Positions 56,885-64,000 of a stretch of DNA of 64,000 nucleotides are shown here, piece by piece. The translations under genes were made by a program, and so were the position numbers. The notes beneath the pieces are model-generated. The model searched no databases, was not told the DNA's origin, and worked only from the letters and a program-made list of their open reading frames with translations. Where the stretch lies: assembly GCA_027382625.1 (NCBI GenBank), contig JAJKFJ010022889.1, forward strand, positions 62,001 through 126,000, read 5' to 3'. The stretch's first letter is position 1; each line of letters begins with the position of its first letter. The stretch comes from Tetmemena sp. SeJ-2015 (lineage: Eukaryota > Ciliophora > Spirotrichea > Sporadotrichida > Oxytrichidae).

Positions 56885-59093
56885 TCAGTTGTAGGAAGGA
56901 CAAGTAAATACAAGATTTTGATTTATGGTGTTGTTGTTATTGTTACATGAATTTTGGTAATCTGATAAGATTAAGCTCTCAGCAACGAAACTGAACCCAT
57001 CAAACTCATTCAAGAAAACTTAAGCTTATTTTTACTGTTTAATATCCTTTATCGGATTGGAAGATTCTTATATTTCATTACTGGAAGCATGGAACATTTC
57101 ATCCTTAGGGAAAATGGTGACTCAATTGGGATTTTGGTGATATCGTTATCAAAGTGCTTAGTGTCATCCTTTGAATCCAGAATAGGCTTGTAAGGGGAGT
57201 GAATTTCCTTGTTCATCATCTTGTCCCAGTCAATCTCTGCGAAGAAAGGATGATTCTTGATTTCCTCTGCCCCCCCTTTTGACCCTAGTCTCAGAGCTGG
57301 ATCCTTTTCCAGAAGTCTGCTTATCAGATCCACAGCCTAAGCTCTATAAAATTTTTTATAGATTAATCATATCATAATTTAATTAAGCTGAATGATAGAA
57401 GTAGAAGTTAGGGTTTTTGAATTTGATCTTGTCATATATCTCGTTTCTCTTCTTGGAGTAAAAGGGAGGAGTAGCTGTTAGCATTTCGTAGATAACGCAA
57501 CCGAAGCTCCACCAATCGCAAGGGTAAGAGTACCCTCTCTTGAGCAGGACCTCGGGAGCAAGATACTCAGCTGTCCCGCAGAAGCTATTAGCTAAGTTTT
57601 CACCACCGTGGAAGTTATCCTTTGAAAGTCCAAAGTCTGTCAACTTGGCATATCCATCAGAATCTATCAAGATGTTCTCAGGTTTCAGACTACAAAAAAA
57701 GTTAAGAAGGTGGTCATCATAAAAATTTGGATTTATAAATCTGAAGGTTAGCCAAACTTACTCTCTATAAATTATGTCATTCGCATGTAGGCACTCTAAG
57801 GCAAGTAGGATATTAGCCGCATAAAACTTAGCTGATTGCTCCTTGAATTTTCCAATCTAACTGATATAGAAAAAGAGCTCTCCACCAGGGCAGTAATCAA
57901 GGACAAAGAAAAGCTTCTTCTCAGATTGAAAAGCATAGTTTAGCTTGACGATGTAGGGATGATCTATTTTCTCAAGGATTTTGCGCTCAGTCAAAGTGTT
58001 CTTGACCTATTTTTGCCTTCTTAACTGGCTCTTCTTAATTTAAAAATAGATAATAAGCTTTATAAAAATACTTGAGGACTTTCATTGCATATAGGTTTCC
58101 ATTGGTCTTCTTCTTTACGAGGAGAACCTTTCCATAGGATCCAGTTCCTATCACCTAGATAAGTGAAAAGTCGTCCTTCGAAACCCTCCCTGTTATTTTC
58201 TGAGAGCTTTTGATGAGCGTTTCTATTTCATCTTACTGCTTCTTCAATTCCTCCTCTGTATTAAGTCTTGAAATTTGGACATTAGTGAAAACGTCCTTTT
58301 CAGGAGTTTCCTTATCAGCTTTTGTGATTGAGGAGCAAGAACTCAAATTCTAATTCTTAAAAGCCTTAGGGCAGGGAGATTCAATTTCTGAGGCGTATTT
58401 TGACTCTTCCTCATCAGTGTTGAACTAATTGGCAGTTCTTGCAGATGCCATTTCGTCAGAAGAATCTTGAGTAATCTAGTGAGTCGCTAGTCCCGCTCCA
58501 CTTGACTTAGCAGTGAGCTCCTCATCTTAATTAGTTGAGGACATGAGAGTTTTGTCAGATTTTAAGCTAAAGTTTGAACTGAAGGTGGTAATCTAGGGTC
58601 CTTAGAATGAATTAGGATTCACAAAGTAGTTCTAGTTTGCAGACTCGGTTGGATCTTAGTTGAATTAGGTAGCTCTGGATTTCTCATCTGAAAAATCAAA
58701 AGAATGATCAGCGTTTTTCTCATCCATGTTGGAAAACTTGAAGCAATTATCCACAAAGTATTGATTTTGGTTACAAAAATCTGCTCCATCTTGAGAAATC
58801 TCTTTCTGATGTCCTGAAATGAGATTCATGCAGCTCTTGCTTGGCGGGATGGGCTTTTCAAACTTTGATGTGTTAGCACTGTTAAGAGTTTGAGAGCTGG
58901 AGAGGTCAAATCCATCCTTATAAACAGAAGATGACTTTGGGGATGATAAAAGAGAGTGACTGGCAGTGTTTACTAGAATTTCATCCATTTAAAATTCCAT
59001 TTCTTTCTGAGTGTTCCAATTGTTTTAAATTGGGAATCTGCTTGCAGCTTCAATCTTATCTGGAAAATGATTGAAATCTGGGCAGTTACTCAT
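56885..59093 (-). CDS. AGC-family protein kinase (Akt/SGK/S6K-like)
   Basis: Start ATG 59093 (MSNCPDFNHFPDKIEAASRF), stop TGA 56885-56887. The S/T/N-rich N-terminal region is about 330 residues. Kinase: VIGTGSYGKVLLVKKKTNGN, LYAMKVL, TLTERKILEKIDHPYIVKLN, FFVLDYCPGGELFFYISQIG, DIIYRDLKPENILIDSDGYA, KLTDFGLSK, SFCGTAEYLAPEVLLKRGYS, DWWSFGCVIYEMLTATPPFY. The AGC tail has LISRLLEKDPALRLGSKGGA, HPFFAEIDWDKMM, PYKPILDSKDDTKHFD and a hydrophobic motif FDGFSFV. A one-base shift at the TTTTCCC run near 57110 separates tail and hydrophobic motif. Interruptions near 57330-57390, 57690-57760 and 58010-58080. Turn and hydrophobic motifs imply PDK1-type regulation. Confidence 0.93.
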
Positions 59094-59694
59094 TTACAAA
59101 TTTGAAGCAGCTGCCTGCTCAAATTTTGCAGGGCTTTGGTTGGTGTGAGTGAAGGAAGAATCACACATAGAAGTGGGTTTTGAGTTTTATTTAGAACTGA
59201 AATGTGCGCTGGTGTGTTTGGTTCCTTGGTTTAGGTACAATTATTTGAATTTTATATTACTTTTATTAAATTAAGTATTATCCTTTTTATAATACAATTG
59301 ATCAATAATATTCACTCTATCTGCTTCGAATCAGGATTATCACTCTTTTTACCCTTTTATTCCTCCAGAGGCAGTAATTTTATTTTTCTAGAAATTAAGA
59401 TGGTTAATTAAGTAGATTATTACGGTGATTTTAAATAAAATGAATCAATTGTGTATGAAATGCAGTTAATGCAGGCTCTTTCTTTAGGATTTCCCATTCT
59501 TTCGATAGAATATCGCATTCAAAGAAAGCTATTTCTTTATTTGTGTCGTTATAACTCTTCTTTCCCACCTAGAAATATTAAATAATGAGTTTTAAGTTCA
59601 ACTGTCACTGAATTGTATTTTTTTTTTTTATTAGTAATTAAGATGGACAAAGAAGGTAATTGGAAATTGAATCATAAATAAAATTAATTGTTCA
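59094..59694. other. Intergenic between divergent genes
   Basis: A 600-bp AT-rich spacer with a T10 run near 59620 and short open frames only. Probably 5' leaders plus eliminated spacer. Confidence 0.4.
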
Positions 59695-61388
59695 ATGGCA
59701 CTGTTTGAGTAATCGCAAATGCAGTTAGAGAGAGCCTTCAGGAGCAGGGACTAATTAACTTTCGGAAGAAACTAGTCAGGGATCAAAGAAGAAAAGCAAG
59801 TTACCATCATGGAAAATTAACTTGACTTGTCCCTCAAAAATATTTAAGAGAGTATTTATTATATTATTGACTTGTCAAGCAAGGAGGAGTTCACTAGGTA
59901 ACTTAATCTGTTGGATTTTTCACTCTCAAGTCCAACTAATTAGCTATCAATTCCGCTTAGCCTAACTTAGTTCTAAAATCAAATATCGGGAAATTTACAA
60001 TCAGCCTTTGAAACACAAACTAATGCTTATTCGTCAAACGGTAGCGGCCTTAAGGATGCCATCACTCCGAAATCGATACTACCAAGCCAAGCTTTAACTG
60101 ATTGGAGCAAGATAACCAGTTAACTTAATTTGATTGGGGATCAGGAGTAGCAAGAATCTGACTTAAGACTGCTAGATAAAATGTAGCAGTCTGTATCCAC
60201 TTTCCTCAAGGATCTCATGAGAGAGTAAGAGTATTTCGATTACAAGAAGCCTTCAGTTGCGAAACAAGTTGCAAGAAACATAGGCAATGAGATTCAAGAA
60301 TTCAGCACTTAGTTTATAGTTATACTTATATCTTGTGTGTGTGTCATATTTTAGTTGCTAGAGTAAAAGATGAATCAGCCGAGAGGAATCCATGATATCC
60401 CAACTGCTTCAATAGGCTTACATGTAAAAGAGCACGATGCTCATGCCATTACTATTGCAGAATAGGTAGCTGTTAAGGGCAAAAAATAGGATTAGAAAGA
60501 TGGGAAGGAGCAAATAGATCAGTATCTCAAGTCTAAATTAGAATGGAACAAACTCAAGCAAAAAATTGAATTCATATCAGATTACGATCCATTCAACATC
60601 AACATCGAAACTATCTTTAATATTCCACAGACTCTCAAAGTCAAAGAAGAGGAAGAAGGCCTCTAGGTTGACTAAAAAGTTTTAGATTTGCAAAGAGAGA
60701 AGTTCTTTGAGTTTTAAAGCTCTTTAATGGAAGAAATTTCAAAGGATAAGAAGAAAAAGAAGAGAGAAAGATAGAAAGGAGTAGAGATGATCACTAACCT
60801 CTTCAAAGATCAAATGGAGCAAGGTTAATAGCTGCTTACTAAAGATTAAATAGCACCACTCTCTGGCGGTGTTTTTTCTCAACCACAGTCCTCCATTTCT
60901 GGTTATAACATTTAAGCTTCAGTGCAAATCACTGACCCTTCTCATACGTCAAATGGTGGGAACACTGATCAAACTGAAATTATTGATATCAATTTTTACA
61001 GAGACCTTGCGCCTGCAACTAGAGAACTTGCCCTAAAATCGCAAAAAGAAGTTGGAACTAAGTCTTACAAAAAGTAAATTGTTTCTTAATGAAATTTATA
61101 GAGCTTAATGGAAGCGAAGTATTTTTAATCAAGGTTTTTAATATTTTTATAAGAGAGCAATAGAAGAGGATTTTGGAAGATTTAGTTGAGATTGAGCCAA
61201 GTTAATAAAATTTGGATGACGATATGTATCTGCTCGCACTCTCTGGCTAAGCACCTTTTGATAAACGTAAATTATTTTAATTTTAAAATTCCTCTTTAGT
61301 TGTGCAAAGAATGAATGCTCTGAACAAGTGGATGGTGAAGGAAGTAGACATTTTAGAAGAAATTTACTTTTCCCTAGAGGAATATTGA
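59695..61388 (+). CDS. Coiled-coil protein with ultra-short introns, unidentified
   Basis: Start ATG 59695 (MALFEQSQMQLERAFRSRDQ). The frame is open for about 460 codons across a GT-AG intron at 60322-60357 (ends ATATTTTAG). Two tiny introns follow, 61081-61101 (21 nt, GTTTCT...TATAG) and 61130-61149 (20 nt, GTTTTT...TAAG), then one of about 35 nt near 61267. The joined end reads SLMEAKYFQSREQQKRILED to EIYFSLEEY, TGA 61386-61388. Composition is Q/E/K/L-rich helical, with MNQPRGIHDIPTASIGLHVK and ATRELALKSQKEVGTKSYKK as the most distinctive parts. Without splicing, a false stop at 61090-61092 overlaps a false ATG at 61089. Family not recognised. Confidence 0.7.
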
Positions 61389-61419
61389 TCCAAGCAGGAT
61401 TTGTCAGATCAAGAGGAAC

Positions 61420-62396
61420 AAGATGAAAGATATATTTATTGATTAATTTCTTTTGTGATGAAAGTGAAGAAGAAAATACTTTTGAGAGAGAATTTTAAGA
61501 AGATAACCAGGAAACAGCAAAGAATTAAAATAAGTAGTAAGAGCAGGAAAATTTACAAGGAGGGATTGAAATGCTATTTTAAAAGTAGTTTGGTAAGGCA
61601 TAAAATTCTCAAAACTCAAATGAAAAGTCAAGACAAGCAATGGACAGCAATAAAAATATCCATTCAAACAAATAGGACAATAAAGATTCCAAAGTATAAA
61701 AAGATTACAATCAATAGAAAGGCGGAAAGTTCCATATCTGAGAGAGAAGGAAGCTTAGAGGATCACAGATCAGATTCATTTGCCAGGAAATCTAAGCAAA
61801 AGGATATTAAGTAAGTAGTAGATCGGATGCTGAGAGATTAGCAACGAAAGTAAACTGAGTAAGTCTACTCTTCTATTGAGAGAAGAAAGAGTGTAATGGC
61901 TGGAGTGGTTAGTGAAGCTTTAAAGAAGAACAATAGAAAATTCACTGACATGAATGATGTCAAAGCTTCAAATTTAAATAATCTAGAGTATGAAAATAAT
62001 AATGAGGATAAATTCAATTACAATAGCTAAAAAAGAGCCTAAGAAGTTAACTTACTTTAAAGCATTGACACTAATCAGCACAGTAATGAAAAGCGCAAGC
62101 AACAAGAGAAAGCTATTAAGCAAATTTAGGCGCAGGAGAGTTTAGAATAGTTAAGATAAGACTGCGAGATGGTCATCACAGAGTAGCTGAAGAGTATTGA
62201 AGCTTTATTTGGAGCCAGAGGCGAGATAGCCTAAAATATTTAGTAACTCACTCAAGCCAGCGGTTAAAAGAGAAAACTTACATAACTACAATAGCAGAGT
62301 CTAAAAAACAATGAGAAGATGATGCAAGAGATCATCAAAAGGTTGCCAAATTAGTTTACTTATTTTATTGAAGGATTGAAGGATACTTAGTAATGA
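61420..62396 (+). CDS. Charged coiled-coil protein, unidentified
   Basis: Start not certain (ATG near 61420; MKDIFIDQF). An acidic/Q-rich opening (FCDESEEENTFEREFQEDNQ) changes frame near 61720, after which the frame is open to TGA 62394-62396: RKAESSISEREGSLEDHRSD, SSIERRKSVMAGVVSEALKK, QAQESLEQLRQDCEMVITEQ, LKSIEALFGARGEIAQNI and QEIIKRLPNQFTYFIEGLKD. Predicted helical and charged. No domain recognised. It is one of three coiled-coil genes in tandem on the plus strand here, with spacers under 100 nt. Confidence 0.55.
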
Positions 62397-62442
62397 TATC
62401 TAAAATATAAAATATGAACCAACTTTAAAATTCTTACATTTA

Positions 62443-63387
62443 ATGATCATGTAAACAATTGATTAGAAATCATCGGAGGCGCAGCAAACTTTGATGGACA
62501 GTACAAACGATGAGGTAGTTTAAATACTGTCAACCCAAACGATTTTGAGAGCATCTTAATTAGCCGACCAAGATTTCATTGACGAATAATTGAGGGCAAA
62601 GTTTATAGCTCGATTAGTGAGAGAGTTCTGCAACAACAGGGAGAAAGAGAAGTAAATGAAGCTGAGAGAGCAAGTAGAGAGGGAGATAGAGTCAAACATA
62701 TTTTAGCGCTTCCCAGGTCTCTCCTTAATGAGTAAGGACTCTCCTCCTTCTAAAGGGGCCTCAATCGAGCGTATGAAAAGAGGCCATAGGCCTGAATATA
62801 ACAGTAGGCAGGGTCCAGTTGATGCGAGGAATTATCAAAGCAAGTCTCCTCCCAAAGCAATTAAACAAATCGACAACCTCAGATAAAATGCTAAGACTGC
62901 AAGAGCTTATTAGAGCAATCAGAACTAAGTAAAAGTCAATCAAAGAGACGATAGATCTAAGAAGCTGCACCAATAATAATTCATGGGAAAGAATTCCCCT
63001 AAAAAAGTTCAACTAATAAGCTGTAGCTATTTAAATATAGAAGATAATTATTTTTGTAGCAAAATAAGTAAAACCCAAATAAAAGTAATGGCAAGAGAGG
63101 AGGATAAAGAAATTTGGGATAAGATGCTATGCCCCCAGAATCAGGATGGATTGGTGACCCAGATTTAGATGGAGATTACTTTTGATGAATCTAGTAAATC
63201 GCACTTTCAATTAAATAATTTCTCTATTTCATAATAACTCTTACTTTTTGCTCAATTTGTTGAAGGATATTTAGTATGTAAATAAAGGCTTAGAATGCTG
63301 TATTTGAGAGTGGGTTTAACCAAGAAAATTAATTCTAGATCAAACCCCAAAGATTAGTTGTTTATTCGAAGCAGCACTCTGTAGTGA
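62443..63387 (+). CDS. Charged helical protein, unidentified
   Basis: ATG 62443 (MIMQTIDQKSSEAQQTLMDS) to TGA 63385-63387, open throughout (about 314 codons). Helical N-part (LADQDFIDEQLRAKFIARLV, REFCNNREKEKQMKLREQVE) with the consensus-like FPGLSLMSKDSPPSKGASIE, then a basic R/K/Q/N-rich middle. A composition change near 63010-63080 (CSYLNIEDNYFCSKISKTQ) could be an in-frame intron or IES. KVMAREEDKEIWDKMLCPQN looks coding again; the last roughly 60 codons look less so. A shorter upstream ATG (62415) reaches TGA quickly. Confidence 0.55.
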
Positions 63388-63432
63388 AGTGGCTCCTTAT
63401 ATCTTACTTATTAGTCATCACGAATTAGACGT

Positions 63433-64000
63433 TCAGTTGATCTTGGTCTTAGAACCTGAGGGTCCATTAGATCTTCTGATGGAAGATCTGAAGCTCTTTC
63501 TGAAGTTGCTGGAGAACTTTTGGTCAGCCTCCTCCTCTGACATTGCCTCCTCGTTCATGTGGAACTTAGCGAACCATCTCACAGGCAAGAAAGCCTTTAC
63601 AAGAATGGCTTGGACGAAAGAAAGTAGACCAATACCCAAGCAGATAGCATGCTCAAAATTGTTAAGCGGGCATGCTCTCACTGGCTTACCACCATACTGC
63701 ACAAGCACAACTTGTACTACGATAGTCACAATAATAACTCCGATGAAGAGAGCGTTGTTGAAGAAGCCAGAGAATACGTTGTAGTCGTAGGCGCCTAACT
63801 TACGAGAGTTGATTTCGTTGAAAACCTGCATGAACACAAAGGTGTTGAAGATGATTGTGTAGTGGCGAGTCTTATCAGTGGGCTCGTTTAAGTCAGCTCC
63901 GACATAGAAAGGAGTATCGGCAGGGTAGTCGAATCCGAAAAGTGGCTTTCCTGCGAATAGCATAACGATCAAGAAGGTAGCCTGGAAGATGAATTGACCA
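63433..64000 (-). CDS. P2B Ca2+-ATPase C-terminal segment, opposite strand, runs off window
   Basis: Stop TGA 63433-63435; the segment continues beyond 64000. It carries the last membrane helices and tail of a PMCA: FLIVMLFAGKPLFGFDYPAD, YTIIFNTFVFMQVFNEINSR (the highly conserved TFVxxQxFNExNSR), LGAYDYNVFSGFFNNALFIG, VIIVTIVVQVVLVQYGGKPV, LSFVQAILVKAFLPVRWF. The tail is acidic then R/S-rich (EEADQKFSSNFRKSFRSSIR) and ends KTKIN. It supplies exactly what the 51928-54700 gene lacks at its C-terminus, apart from the hinge and helices 5-7, which would lie past the window edge. It may be the same scrambled gene or a paralogue. Confidence 0.9.
   Translation of the reverse strand, partial: GQFIFQATFLIVMLFAGKPLFGFDYPADTPFYVGADLNEPTDKTRHYTIIFNTFVFMQVFNEINSRKLGAYDYNVFSGFFNNALFIGVIIVTIVVQVVLVQYGGKPVRACPLNNFEHAICLGIGLLSFVQAILVKAFLPVRWFAKFHMNEEAMSEEEADQKFSSNFRKSFRSSIRRSNGPSGSKTKIN

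Noticed and set aside
61089..61092. ATGA overlap as two translationally coupled genes
   Set aside because: Eukaryotic context, and splicing two short introns yields one continuous frame.

Overview
The window reads as germline (micronuclear) DNA of a hypotrich/stichotrich ciliate of the Oxytricha, Stylonychia or Tetmemena kind. Reading frames close only if TAA and TAG are glutamine and TGA is the sole stop (ciliate code). Many genes are interrupted by short AT-rich pieces flanked by short direct repeats. Removing the piece plus one repeat copy restores frame and family consensus, which is how internal eliminated sequences (IESs) with pointers behave. I resolved about twenty, from 18 to 284 nt, plus one of 2.66 kb, with pointers of 3 to 12 bp. 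Ordinary GT-AG introns (20 to 85 nt) occur beside them. No telomere-type G4T4/C4A4 array is present, and the genes are unrelated neighbours on both strands.

Layout: 0-12 kb holds a Rho-family GTPase (5' end outside), a Q/N-rich protein, an unknown gene, a PH-domain protein, a putative N-myristoylated protein, a copine-RING protein and two membrane proteins. 12.4-15.3 kb is a germline-limited block with a minus-strand transposon-like ORF that is itself interrupted by an 890-bp element with about 163-bp terminal inverted repeats and an 8-bp target duplication. 15.3-21.3 kb is a GH38 alpha-mannosidase in two blocks separated by 2.66 kb carrying a whole AT-hook gene; a 12-bp pointer joins the blocks. 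21.6-28 kb has triosephosphate isomerase, a MORN protein, a possible leucine-rich protein, LSm7 and a NEK kinase. 28.3-36.5 kb is one long ankyrin-WGR-PARP gene. 36.9-46.3 kb has glycerophosphocholine acyltransferase, a coiled-coil/propeller protein, a basic disordered protein, sestrin and a kinase lacking the HRD arginine.

46.5-49.8 kb contains a scrambled gene: the N-terminal half of TMEM231 is on the minus strand at 49.2-49.8 kb and the C-terminal half on the plus strand at 47.4-47.9 kb. They share an inverted 12-bp pointer, and a complete Tls1/C9orf78-family gene lies between them. 51.9-54.7 kb holds the N-terminal two thirds of a plasma-membrane Ca2+ ATPase; a C-terminal piece of such a pump lies in opposite orientation at the window end (63.4-64.0 kb), consistent with a second scrambled, inverted gene. 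Between them are a B-box/kelch protein, an AGC kinase and three coiled-coil genes.

Several genes also show single-base frame breaks next to homopolymers (copine twice, Ca2+ ATPase, kelch, AGC kinase). These look like assembly indels rather than biology. All identifications are from reading translations by eye; no database search was run.
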